A program made the position numbers and the translations under genes. Under the pieces are notes generated by a model. That model had not been told where the DNA came from. It saw only the letters and a program-made list of their open reading frames with translations, and did no database searches. Shown in pieces: positions 16,337 to 24,629 of a DNA stretch of 64,000 bases (positions are counted from its first letter, which is position 1; the number at the start of each line of letters is the position of its first letter). The stretch is taken from contig NZ_JAGPYK010000002.1 in assembly GCF_018070045.1 (NCBI RefSeq), positions 248,001 through 312,000 on the forward strand. Direction: 5' to 3'. Source of the DNA: Micromonospora sp. U21. Its GTDB lineage: Bacteria; Actinomycetota; Actinomycetes; Mycobacteriales; Micromonosporaceae.

Positions 16337-18436
16337 TCAGCCGGCCAGGCCGGCCACCGGGGTCGGATCCAGCACCACCGTGGCCGAGGCGGACTGCGGC
16401 GGCACGCCCGGCTCGGTCGGCGCGTCGGTGTACTCCGCGACGAAGACCGCCGTCAGGTTGTCCGCTCCGCTGTGCCCACCGTCGATGAAGGTCGGGATGG
16501 TCCCGCTGCAACCCGTCGACGTGGAGAGCGGGTGCCCGTGCTCGTCGTGCCCGAGCACGTAGGTGACCTTCACCCGGGAGCAGTCCACCGGCAGGTCGTC
16601 GGTGACCTTCACCTCGTACGCGACCGTCTGCCCGAACTGGAAGGGCTGCCCGGCCACCGGTGCGACGAACTCGACGATCGGCGCGGTCGGCCCGACCACC
16701 AGCGGCAGGGAGGCCGAGGCGGACCGTCCGGTGCGGTCGGTCACCTTCAGCGTCGGCGTGTACGAGCCGTTCTCCGGGAACGTCCAGCTCGCGTTCGGAG
16801 CGGTGCTGTCCACCGAGCCGTCCGCGTTGAAGTCCCACGCGTAGCTCAGCTTGTCACCGTCCGGGTCGGTTGTGCCGGCGCTGGAGAACGCGACGGTCAG
16901 CGGTGCCTGCCCGACGGTCGGGGTGCCGCTGATCTTCGGGATCGGCGTCCGGTTGCCCCGGACGAAGTCGATCCGGGACAGTTGCGCGTCCGGGTTCTCG
17001 GCGAAGTAGCCGTCGCCGTACTCCAGGACGTAGAGCGCGCCGTCCGGGCCGAACTCCATGTCCATCGGGTTGTCCACCACCAGCGACGGCACCACCGGGC
17101 GGATGTCGTTGACGTCGCCGTCGGAGTCGAGGCGGAACTCCTTGATGTAGTCGCGGGTCCACTCGTAGAACAGCGGCACCCCGTCGTAGTAGGCCGGCCA
17201 GCGGGTCCGCGAGGTGCTGGTCCCGTCGTAGTCGTACGCCGGGCCGCCCATCGGCCCGATGCCGCCGGTGCCCAACTGCGGGAACTCACCGGACGCCGCG
17301 GACGGGTACCAGACCTCCGGCTGCTCGACTGGCGGCAGCTGCCGCTTGCCGGTGTTGTGCGGCGAGTCGTTGACCGGGCGCTTGCAGTTGAACTTGGCGC
17401 CGGACTCGCCGGTGGCGAAGTCGTAGTCGCGGTAGGCGATCGTCGGCGTCACACAGTACGGCCAGCCGTAGTTCGCCGGCTTGTCGATGCGCATCCACCG
17501 ACCGTGCCCGGCCGGCCCGCGCTCCGGGTTCGGGTTGGAGGCGTCCGGGGAGTAGTCGCCCAGGTACACGTCGTCGGTCCGCCGGTCGACGGCGAACCGG
17601 AACGCGTTGCGCAGCCCCATCGCGTAGATCTCCGGGCGGGTCTGCGCCGTGCCGGGCTTGAACAGGTTGCCGGCCGGCACCGTGTAACCACCACCGGCCT
17701 TCACCTTGATACGCAGCAGCTTGCCGCGCAGGTCGTTGGTGTTGGCCGAGGTGCGCTGGGCGTCGTACGCCGGGTTGCGGTCGGCCCGCTCGTCGATCGG
17801 GATGTAGCCGTCGGAGGCGAACGGGTTGGTGTCGTCACCGGTCGACAGGTACAGGTTGCCCTTGCTGTCGAAGTCGATCTGGCCGCCGACGTGGCAGCAG
17901 ATGCCCCGATCGGTGGGCACGTCGATGATCTGCTGCTCGCTGGCGAGGTTCAGCTTCTGCCCGTCCAGCTTGAACCGGGACAGCCGCAGCGCGCCCTTGA
18001 ACCGCTGCCAGTCCGCCTCGGTGCCGGTCTCCGGCGCGTCCCCCTCGTTGACGTCGGGGGTCGCCGGGTCGTCCACCGGCGTGTTCATCGGCGGCGAGTA
18101 GTAGAGGTAGACCCACTTGTTCTGGGCGAAGTTGGGGTCGATGGCGACCCCCTGCAGGCCCTCCTCGTCGTGCTCGTACACCGGGATGTCGGCGGCGAGG
18201 GTGTTCAGCCCGGTGCGCGGGTCGTGGATGCGTACCTCGCCGGTGCGGGAGGTGTGCAGCACCCGCAGGTCGGGCAGGACGGCGAGGCTCATCGGCTCGC
18301 CGGGGAAGTCGTTCAGTGTCACCTTCTGGAAACTGCTGTCCGGTGGTGCCGCCGGTGCGGGCGCGGCGGCTGCCGGTGGCGCGGCCAGGCCGGCCGTCAC
18401 CAGCAGCAGGGCGGACACGAGTGCGGTCCTTTTCAT
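16337..18436 (-). CDS. Secreted glucose/sorbosone dehydrogenase-like protein with PKD domain
   Basis: A 699-residue exported protein with a Sec signal peptide (MKRTALVSALLLVTAGLAAP...A). The main domain (about 40-480) is a six-bladed propeller of the GSDH/PQQ-dependent sugar dehydrogenase family: EEGLQGVAIDPNF, RGICCHVGGQIDFDSKGNL, NDLRGKLLRIKV, AMGLRNAFRFAVD and PDGALYVLEYGDGYF. It is followed by a PKD domain (PDGDKLSYAWDFNADGS) and a C-terminal Ig-like region (VEFVAPVAGQPFQFGQTV). It probably oxidises sugars outside the cell, but the cofactor cannot be proven from sequence. It is 22 nt downstream of the Tat-exported sugar isomerase-like gene, in the same operon. Confidence 0.9.
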   Translation of the reverse strand: MKRTALVSALLLVTAGLAAPPAAAAPAPAAPPDSSFQKVTLNDFPGEPMSLAVLPDLRVLHTSRTGEVRIHDPRTGLNTLAADIPVYEHDEEGLQGVAIDPNFAQNKWVYLYYSPPMNTPVDDPATPDVNEGDAPETGTEADWQRFKGALRLSRFKLDGQKLNLASEQQIIDVPTDRGICCHVGGQIDFDSKGNLYLSTGDDTNPFASDGYIPIDERADRNPAYDAQRTSANTNDLRGKLLRIKVKAGGGYTVPAGNLFKPGTAQTRPEIYAMGLRNAFRFAVDRRTDDVYLGDYSPDASNPNPERGPAGHGRWMRIDKPANYGWPYCVTPTIAYRDYDFATGESGAKFNCKRPVNDSPHNTGKRQLPPVEQPEVWYPSAASGEFPQLGTGGIGPMGGPAYDYDGTSTSRTRWPAYYDGVPLFYEWTRDYIKEFRLDSDGDVNDIRPVVPSLVVDNPMDMEFGPDGALYVLEYGDGYFAENPDAQLSRIDFVRGNRTPIPKISGTPTVGQAPLTVAFSSAGTTDPDGDKLSYAWDFNADGSVDSTAPNASWTFPENGSYTPTLKVTDRTGRSASASLPLVVGPTAPIVEFVAPVAGQPFQFGQTVAYEVKVTDDLPVDCSRVKVTYVLGHDEHGHPLSTSTGCSGTIPTFIDGGHSGADNLTAVFVAEYTDAPTEPGVPPQSASATVVLDPTPVAGLAG

Positions 18437-18458
18437 GGAGTCGTCCCCCGAGTGTTCG

Positions 18459-19415
18459 TCAGTACCGGAGTGAGGCGAGATAGTCGAAGCCGACGCGGGC
18501 GGTGTCCAGGGCATCGGCGGGCGCGCGCGGCGGGGTGCCCGCGTCGTCGCGTTCCACGATGTACTCCTCGATGCCGGCTTCCCGCTCGTGGGCGAAGATC
18601 CGTCCGAAGTCGATGACGCCGTCGCCGAGGTCGGCGAAGCCACCCTCGACGTCGAGGTCCTTGACGTGCACCTGGCGGATCCGGCCGCGGTTGGCCCGGA
18701 TCACGTCGACCGGGTCGTGTGCGCCCCGCCAGGTCCAGTAGAGGTCGAGTTCGAAGTGGACCAGCCGCGGGTCGGTCTGCCGGGTGAGGATGTCGAAGCC
18801 GGTCGACCCGTCGGTCAGTGGCACGAACTCCAGTTGGTGGTTGTGGTAGCCGAAGTCCAGCCCGGCGCGCTCGGCGAGCCGGCCGGCCTGGTTCAGGTCC
18901 CGGGCCAGGGCGCGGTAGACGGCAGGGTCCCGGATCGGGCGCCCCTCGGCGTCCCGACCGAAGTACGGGTGGACGATCTTCTTGCAGCCCACCACGTTCG
19001 CGTCGGCGAGGGCGCGTTCCCAGGTGGCGGCGTCGAACGGCTGCGGAATGCCGGTGTGCCCGGAGGTGGAGCGGAGCCCTGCCGCGTCCAGCGCGGCCCG
19101 GAACTGCGCCGCGGTGCGCCCGACGAAGCCGGCGTGCTCCACCCGCCGGTAGCCGATCCGCCGCAGTGCGTCCAGGGTGCCGGGCAGGTCCGCGGCGAGC
19201 TGGTCGCGCAGCGTGTAGAGCTGGATGCTGATCCGGTCCACCGGCACCCGGCGCCGGCCGTGGGACTGTGCGGCCGGCGCGGCGGCGGCCGGACCGGCGA
19301 GCAGGCCGGCGGTGCCGAGGGCGGCGGCGGAGACGGTCGCGGCGCGGAGCACGCCGCGTCGGCTGACCGGTTCGGACGCCGGTGCCGACTCCGGTCCGTT
19401 GGTCTGTTGATCCAT
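18459..19415 (-). CDS. Tat-exported sugar phosphate isomerase/epimerase-like TIM barrel protein
   Basis: A 318-residue protein with a twin-arginine signal (PVSRRGVLRAATVSAAALG...AGPAAAAPA), so it is exported folded. The mature part is a xylose-isomerase/AP-endonuclease-2-like TIM barrel: ISIQLYTLRDQLAADL, RVEHAGFVG, LDFGYHNHQLEF, VHFELDLYWTWRG and QVHVKDLDVEGGF. The His/Glu/Asp residues expected to bind a divalent metal are present. It is first in an operon with the secreted sugar dehydrogenase, which suggests an extracellular oxidise-then-rearrange or cleave pathway (3-keto-sugar chemistry is one known role of this fold). AGGAAGG precedes ATG 19415. Confidence 0.88.
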   Translation of the reverse strand: MDQQTNGPESAPASEPVSRRGVLRAATVSAAALGTAGLLAGPAAAAPAAQSHGRRRVPVDRISIQLYTLRDQLAADLPGTLDALRRIGYRRVEHAGFVGRTAAQFRAALDAAGLRSTSGHTGIPQPFDAATWERALADANVVGCKKIVHPYFGRDAEGRPIRDPAVYRALARDLNQAGRLAERAGLDFGYHNHQLEFVPLTDGSTGFDILTRQTDPRLVHFELDLYWTWRGAHDPVDVIRANRGRIRQVHVKDLDVEGGFADLGDGVIDFGRIFAHEREAGIEEYIVERDDAGTPPRAPADALDTARVGFDYLASLRY

Positions 19416-20082
19416 GGTGGTGGTCCCTTCCTGACGGCTGGCTCGCCGTCGGGGGAGGTCGACCGCCTGCCGCCTCCGGGCGCGCCGAACCGGCCGGATC
19501 CGGGATCCGGCGGGACGATGGCGGACGGCGCGCGGGTGCGGCCCGGACCTGTCGGGAGCGGAACACAGCGACCCGGCGGGGTGGCGGCAGAGTGATCGAC
19601 GAATGGGCAACCTTCTATCTGAATCGCGACCTTACCCTTGCCTCCGGACGAAGGCAAAGCTTCGTCTCGATCAGCAGAAGTTTCGCTCCTGCCGACAAAA
19701 GTCCTTCCTCGTGCTGCGCCACCCGCCCTGACCTCCTGCTTCTCGTGTCCGACGCCGGCCTGGCCCGGTCGGGCGTCGTACCTCCAGGACCGTGGGATTC
19801 CTGCCTGGTGGTACCAGGGGCGAAAGCAGCGGAACTGTGGCAGACCGTGCAAGACCCCCGTGGTGAGGGCCGGACGGGACGGGGCGGGTCGGGTGGGGTG
19901 TGGCCGGTCGGAGTGGGTCGGTGCCGCTCACGGTGGGCCGGTTGCGCCTTTGTTTCGTCAAGTGCCTCAACGCCGGAAAATGCGCCGATAAATGCGCCGA
20001 CGATTATTTCCGAATGGCATGGGCACCCCGATCGAGGCGGCCAGAATGTGGCAGAGGGAAGTCGAAAACGGGGGGACTGAAC
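19416..20082. other. Long intergenic region before the L,D-transpeptidase
   Basis: About 670 bases between divergent genes without a convincing CDS. The part from 19605 to 20080 is noticeably less GC-rich than its surroundings. It contains a small hairpin (CCTGGT-GGT-ACCAGG, 19804-19818) and a short tandem AATGCGCCGA(T/C)A-type repeat near 19979-20000. A frame open from GTG 19592 has non-coding-like codon use. The region probably holds divergent promoters and a long 5' leader for the transpeptidase gene; I could not match it to a known riboswitch. Confidence 0.45.
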
Positions 20083-21345
20083 ATGACGTTGAGGCGGCGA
20101 TTGACGCTGTTGGCGGTAACCATCGCAGCCGCACCGCTGGTTGTGGGCGGGTGCACCTCCGACCGGGACCCGGCGTCGGGCAAGCGGCACGCCGCCCCGC
20201 CGGAGCTCACCGTGACGCCGGGGGACAAGGCCCGGGAGGTGCCGGTCAGCGCCGAGGTGGGTACCGCGGTCAAGGGCGGGCGGGTCACCGACGTCCGGCT
20301 CACGGACGACAAGGGCAAGCAGGTCAAGGCGGAACCGCGTGAGGACGGCTCGGGCTGGGTGCCGAGCACGCCGCTGCAACCGAAGCGGACCTACACCGCC
20401 GAAGTGACGGCGACCGGCGACTCGGGTGCCACGACGACCCGGACCACCACGTTCACCACGATGGCCAAATCCACCAGACCACAGATCACCAGCACGCTTT
20501 ATTTCGTCGGCAACCGGACGTACGGCACGGCCATGCCGGTAACGGTGGCGTTCGACCCGGGAATTCCGAAAGAGGCCAGGGCGGACGTCCAGCGCCGGTT
20601 GTTCGTAAAGACGAATCCGCCGCAGCCGGGTGCCTGGTCGTGGTTGGACGACGGAACCCAGGTCTATTACCGGGCACCAGACTTCTGGCGTCCGGGCACG
20701 ACGATCAGCGTCCGGGCCGGCCTGGAGGGACTGCCGATCGGCAAGGACCGGGTCGGCGACGCCGAGCGGACCGCAACCTCCAAGATCGGGAAGCAGGTCG
20801 CGCTGGAGATCGACAACGCCACCAAGCAGATGACCGTGCTGCGCGACGGCAAGCAGGTCCGCCGGATCCCCGTCAGCCTGGGCAAGCCGAGTACGCCCAC
20901 CTCGAGCGGCAAGATGGTGATCATGGAGAAGCACGAGCGGACCACGTTCGACACCCGGGGTGAGCCGGACGGCGGCTACGTGGTCGACGTCGACGACGCT
21001 CAGCGACTCACCTGGGGTGGCGAGTTCATCCACTCGGCCCCCTGGTCGGAGGGCGACCAGGGCAGCACCAACGTCTCGCACGGGTGCACGAACGTCGCCG
21101 CCACCGCCGCGGACTGGTTGATGGGGCTGACCCAGGTCGGTGACCTGGTCACCGTGAAGGGCACCGAGGTGCCGTTGCAGGCCGGCAACGGCTGGACCGC
21201 GTGGAACGTGAGCTGGGACGAGTTCGTCCGGGGCAGCGCCCTGCCGGTGCCGCCCGGGCTGCGGCCCGCGCCGGTCGCCCCGGCGCACCCGGGCGCGGTG
21301 GCCGGCGGGTCGCCCGCACCGGCGCCCTCGGTCAGCGGCCGCTGA
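20083..21345 (+). CDS. L,D-transpeptidase lipoprotein (Ig-like plus YkuD)
   Basis: A 420-residue lipoprotein that forms 3-3 cross-links in peptidoglycan. The lipobox is VVGGC at about 20-24. Ig-like domains (about 40-250; TVTPGDKAREVPVSAEVG, PVTVAFDPGIPKEARADVQR) precede the YkuD catalytic domain. The catalytic site is HSAPWSEGDQGSTNVSHGCT (His, then Ser-His-Gly-Cys with the nucleophile Cys). The layout matches mycobacterial LdtMt2-type enzymes, which resist most penicillins. A Pro/Ala-rich tail ends the protein. ATG 20083 is preceded by a GGGGGGA stretch. Confidence 0.94.
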   Translation: MTLRRRLTLLAVTIAAAPLVVGGCTSDRDPASGKRHAAPPELTVTPGDKAREVPVSAEVGTAVKGGRVTDVRLTDDKGKQVKAEPREDGSGWVPSTPLQPKRTYTAEVTATGDSGATTTRTTTFTTMAKSTRPQITSTLYFVGNRTYGTAMPVTVAFDPGIPKEARADVQRRLFVKTNPPQPGAWSWLDDGTQVYYRAPDFWRPGTTISVRAGLEGLPIGKDRVGDAERTATSKIGKQVALEIDNATKQMTVLRDGKQVRRIPVSLGKPSTPTSSGKMVIMEKHERTTFDTRGEPDGGYVVDVDDAQRLTWGGEFIHSAPWSEGDQGSTNVSHGCTNVAATAADWLMGLTQVGDLVTVKGTEVPLQAGNGWTAWNVSWDEFVRGSALPVPPGLRPAPVAPAHPGAVAGGSPAPAPSVSGR

Positions 21346-21363
21346 GAGATCGCCGACGGCCTC

Positions 21364-21396
21364 GGGGCCGGCCCGCCATTCCGGCGGGCCGGCCCC
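21364..21396 (+). terminator. Strong terminator hairpin
   Basis: GGGGCCGGCCCGCC and GGCGGGCCGGCCCC form a perfect 14-bp stem around ATTCC. It lies between the convergent transpeptidase and lactonase-like genes and can act on both. Confidence 0.82.
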
Positions 21397-21456
21397 GGAC
21401 CCGGTGCGGACCTCGGGGGCGCGGCCGACACCGGAGACGATCCCGGCCCGGCCGTA

Positions 21457-22473
21457 TCAGTCCAGCGGTACCCGGGCCACTCCTGACCCGATCAGGCTGC
21501 CCAACCAGAGCTGGTCGCCGTGCTGGCGTACCCCGGTGATCATCCAGTAGTGCCCAGCCGGACCGTGCAGCGTCCGGCGGACCGTGCCCGCGCCGTCGAC
21601 CAGCGCGACCAAGCCGTAGCGGCGTGGCTGCGGCTGCATCGCGTCGGGCAGCAACGCGGCGAGCTGGCGCAGCCGCGGGTGCGGCAGCAGCCGCTCGGCG
21701 ACCGGCACCCGCGGACTGGGCAGCGCGATCCAGTACGTTCCGTCGCCCACCGCGGAGAGATTGTCCGGATAGGCGGGCAGGTCGCCGAGCACCCGCACCC
21801 CGCCGCCCAGCTCGACGCGGAGCAACCGGTGGGTGGTGGTCTCCACCAGGATCAGCGCCGACTCGTCGGGAGTCAGCGCGATCCCGTTGGGGAAGTACAG
21901 CCCGTCGGTCACCACCTCGGTGCGCCCGCTGGCCGGGTGGTGCGCGAGCACCCGACCGTTGGGGCGGTGCTCCAGCAGGTCCCGTTTCCAGTGCGAGACC
22001 GGGAACCGGTCGGAGGAGTCGGTGAAGTAGATGGTGCCGTCGCGGGACACCGTGGCGTTGTTGGCCAGGTGCACCGGGGGTGCCGTGCCGGTCAGCTCGC
22101 GTACCGCGCCGTCGGGCGTGACCCGCAGCAACCCGCGGTACGCGTCGCAGACGATCAGCGCCTCACCGGACGGGTCCAACTCGATGCCGAGCGGCCGACC
22201 GCCGGTCTCGGCCAGCAGGCGGGGTCGGGTGCCGGCCGGCGCGTCGGCCGGCCACCACCAGAGTCGGCCGTCCTCGTCGCCGCTGATCACCCGGCCGCCC
22301 GGGTCGACCAGCACGTCCTCGGGCCCGACGGCGCCGTCGGGCAGTGGCAGCAGGTCGACGTGGTCGAGCCGGCGGTCGTTGGCCGCCCACGCCCCGGTGA
22401 GCGGGGGAGGGACGGTGGCCTGCTCGCGGACGGGCCGGATGAGCCGGGGCGGCCGGGGCCGGGGGATCAGCAT
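21457..22473 (-). CDS. SMP-30/strictosidine-synthase-like lactonase
   Basis: A 338-residue six-bladed propeller. GPEDVLVDPGGRVISGDEDG begins the first blade. Others are GIELDPSGEALIVCDAYRGL, NNATVSRDGTIYFTDSSDRF and FPNGIALTPDESALILVETT. The NNATV...YFTDSS stretch is typical of strictosidine-synthase-like proteins, which in bacteria are usually calcium-dependent lactonases or esterases. No signal peptide. ATG 22473 has GGTGGAG about 10 nt upstream; a GTG five codons earlier is possible. Substrate unknown. Confidence 0.88.
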   Translation of the reverse strand: MLIPRPRPPRLIRPVREQATVPPPLTGAWAANDRRLDHVDLLPLPDGAVGPEDVLVDPGGRVISGDEDGRLWWWPADAPAGTRPRLLAETGGRPLGIELDPSGEALIVCDAYRGLLRVTPDGAVRELTGTAPPVHLANNATVSRDGTIYFTDSSDRFPVSHWKRDLLEHRPNGRVLAHHPASGRTEVVTDGLYFPNGIALTPDESALILVETTTHRLLRVELGGGVRVLGDLPAYPDNLSAVGDGTYWIALPSPRVPVAERLLPHPRLRQLAALLPDAMQPQPRRYGLVALVDGAGTVRRTLHGPAGHYWMITGVRQHGDQLWLGSLIGSGVARVPLD

Positions 22474-22733
22474 CTGTCCATTCTCCACCGCCGATGCCGG
22501 CCGGGACGGATCACCGCCGCGTCGCGGCGCGCCGGCCGTCGAGCGGACGGGCGTCGGACTCCCGGTGGCCGGCGCGTGCCTCGGGCGGCGGCGCCGGTGC
22601 TCTCCGCGGTGGCGAGCGCGGGGCCGGGGGACCCTGGCCTCCGCCCTGAGGGGGATCGGGGTGGCCTCGGGGTCTGACCCTGGACGTACCCGGAATCACT
22701 CCGCGGAGGGGCGAAACTGTCGGTGGTGGGGGC

Positions 22734-22739
22734 TAGATT
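22734..22739 (+). promoter_or_regulatory. Leaderless -10 box TAGATT
   Basis: TAGATT is 7 nt before ATG 22747, and no ribosome binding site is present. It is one of the best -10 matches in the window. Confidence 0.6.
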
Positions 22740-22746
22740 TCTCGGC

Positions 22747-23133
22747 ATGGGAGAGCGCAGCGACCGGTTCGACGTGCAGGTCAGCGTGGGTGATCAGGTT
22801 GTCCTGGTGCGGGTGGCCGGCGAGGTCGACATCGCCACGGTGGCCGCGTTCCGCTCCGCGCTGTGGTCGGCGCCGGCCCGCCCGGCGCTCCAGGTGGACC
22901 TGTCCGAGCTGCAACTGCTCTCCGCCGCCGGGGTGCGCGCGCTGCTCGCCGCCCATCTGCGGGTCCGGGCCCGTGGTGGCGAGCTCGTCCTGGTCGATCC
23001 GACCCCGGTGGTGACCCGGGTGCTGCGCGCCACCGGTCTGCACCGGGTGATGCCGATCCTGGAGCCGGCCCGAGCGGTCGAGGCCGCGCGCCGCCCGACG
23101 GTCGCGGCCGCACGCCTGGCACTGGCCGCCTGA
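22747..23133 (+). CDS. STAS-domain anti-sigma factor antagonist
   Basis: A 128-residue single STAS domain (SpoIIAA/RsbV-like): VVLVRVAGEVDIATVAAFRS, then VDLSELQLLSAAGVRALLAA. The LSAAG segment contains the Ser that is phosphorylated by an anti-sigma kinase in this family (pattern D-S-x-G/S-A-A-G). Such proteins release a sigma factor by binding its anti-sigma partner. No kinase or sigma gene is adjacent, so the partner is elsewhere. The C-terminal ~25 residues are an Ala/Arg-rich tail. Transcription appears leaderless. Confidence 0.92.
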   Translation: MGERSDRFDVQVSVGDQVVLVRVAGEVDIATVAAFRSALWSAPARPALQVDLSELQLLSAAGVRALLAAHLRVRARGGELVLVDPTPVVTRVLRATGLHRVMPILEPARAVEAARRPTVAAARLALAA

Positions 23134-23183
23134 CCAACGCCCCCGTCTCCGCCTGATCCGGCCTCCGCCTGCTGCTGCCCAGC

Positions 23184-23213
23184 GGGGGCCGCCGGCTTCG
23201 GCCGGCGACCCCC
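23184..23213. terminator. Bidirectional terminator hairpin
   Basis: GGGGGCCGCCGGC pairs with GCCGGCGACCCCC (one C-A mismatch) around a TTCG tetraloop, between the convergent STAS and FKBP genes. Confidence 0.8.
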
Positions 23214-23224
23214 GGAGGATCAAA

Positions 23225-23617
23225 TCAGCGCACGCCGAGCAGGTCGACGACGAAGACCAGCGTCTCGCCCGGCTTGATGACGCCGGCCGCGCCGCGGTCG
23301 CCGTACCCCAGGTGCGGCGGGATGGTGAGGCGGCGCCGGCCGCCGACGCGCATGCCGACAACGCCCTGGTCCCAGCCGGCGATGACCTGGCCGCCGCCGA
23401 GCGGGAACTCGAACGCCTCACCCCGGTTCCAGGACGAATCGAACTCGCTACCGGTGGAGTGCGACACGCCGACGTAGTGCACGCTGGCCAGCTGGCCCGG
23501 CTGGGCCTGCGGGCCCTCGCCCACGGTGATGTCCTCGATCACGAGGTCGGCCGGCGGCGCACCCTCGATCGGACCCACCTCGGGCTTGCCCGATCGGGCG
23601 CCTGCTGCCTGGTTCAT
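23225..23617 (-). CDS. FKBP-type peptidyl-prolyl isomerase
   Basis: A 130-residue cytoplasmic FKBP that speeds cis-trans isomerisation of prolyl bonds. It shows ASVHYVGVSHSTGSEFDSSW, PLGGGQVIAGWDQGVVGMRV and RRLTIPPHLGYGDRGAAGVI, then GETLVFVVDLLGV, with the aromatic pocket (Tyr, Phe, Trp, Tyr, Phe) intact. ATG 23617 has AGGAG 8 nt upstream. It is monocistronic. Confidence 0.95.
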   Translation of the reverse strand: MNQAAGARSGKPEVGPIEGAPPADLVIEDITVGEGPQAQPGQLASVHYVGVSHSTGSEFDSSWNRGEAFEFPLGGGQVIAGWDQGVVGMRVGGRRRLTIPPHLGYGDRGAAGVIKPGETLVFVVDLLGVR

Positions 23618-23825
23618 GCGGGGAACTCCTGCCATTTGGGTGATGTGTCCGGTCACCGTCGATCCTGCCGGATCGCAGCCCACCGATGTGCGGCGGTCCC
23701 GCTACCGGCGTGGCGACACCCCGGCGGATCCACGACCCACCGGGGTGTTCAGGGCAAAAGGCCGGCCGCACGCCTCGGCGGGCGTCACCGGTGCTGACAC
23801 CCGCCCGAGGGTGGTGCGGTGTGGA

Positions 23826-24374
23826 TCAGCGGAGCCAGCGCATCCGACGGACGATGGGCAGCCGTGCCCAGGCCCGGCCCAGGCCCCAGGTGTCGCCGGC
23901 GTTGACCAGCGCCAGCACCGCCAGCACCGCGGCGTAGATCAGGTGGTCGTCCATGAAGGGGTTGTTCTCCGGAGGCAGCACGGCGGTCCACATCAGCACC
24001 AGGAGGAGCCCTCCGGCGACGGCGGCGACCCGCATGCCGACGCCGAGCAACAGGGCGACGCCGATCCCGGCGAGGCCGGCCATGAACAGCCAGTCCGCCC
24101 AGGCGGCCCCGGCGATCCCGGCGTAAACGTCCTTGAAGGGACCGGCGACCCCGAAGGTGAGGAACCCCTCGGTCGGGCTGCCCCCGTTGATCCAGGCGTT
24201 CTTCGACTCGGTGGCCAGCCCGAGGCCGAACAGCTTGTCGATGAACGCCCAGAGGAAGATCCAGCCCAGCGCCAGCCGGATGCCGGCCAGGATGTACCGG
24301 GCGGCCCTCTCGCGGGGGGTGTCCGCCGTCGGAGCGGTGGTCTCGGCGCTGATCCGCTCGATCGTCGCGGCCAT
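23826..24374 (-). CDS. DoxX-family membrane protein
   Basis: A 182-residue integral membrane protein with four hydrophobic segments: LAGIRLALGWIFLWAFIDKL (about 31-50), WLFMAGLAGIGVALLLGVGM, VAAVAGGLLLVLMWTAVLP and LIYAAVLAVLALVNAGDTWG. The FIDKLFGLG motif after the first helix and the length match DoxX/thiosulfate:quinone oxidoreductase-like proteins, which are linked to redox and electron transfer in the membrane. Start ATG 24374 was chosen over GTG 24383. Specific function unknown. Confidence 0.85.
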   Translation of the reverse strand: MAATIERISAETTAPTADTPRERAARYILAGIRLALGWIFLWAFIDKLFGLGLATESKNAWINGGSPTEGFLTFGVAGPFKDVYAGIAGAAWADWLFMAGLAGIGVALLLGVGMRVAAVAGGLLLVLMWTAVLPPENNPFMDDHLIYAAVLAVLALVNAGDTWGLGRAWARLPIVRRMRWLR

Positions 24375-24629
24375 GGTCTCCACGTCCCTTCTCTGCTTCG
24401 CACCGCGCTTCCCGGTGGCAGCTCCAGTGGACCCCTGGAACGCCGTCGACGGCAGGGCCGACGGACCGCAACGGCCCGGGACCTTCGACCCCTGCCGGGC
24501 GGGCCGGCCGGCGCGCGCCGACTTCGCCGGAGCGCCGCCGTCGGATCGGCCGCTCGCCTAGGCTCGGGAACGGCCGTCCGGCGGGTGGGCGGGCGGGCGG
24601 TGCGCAGTGGTCGATGCGGGGGGCGCCGG

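Noticed and set aside
19592..20080. Plus-strand frame from GTG 19592 before the transpeptidase
   Set aside because: Codon third positions show no G/C bias, there is no ribosome binding site at a fitting distance and no recognisable domain.
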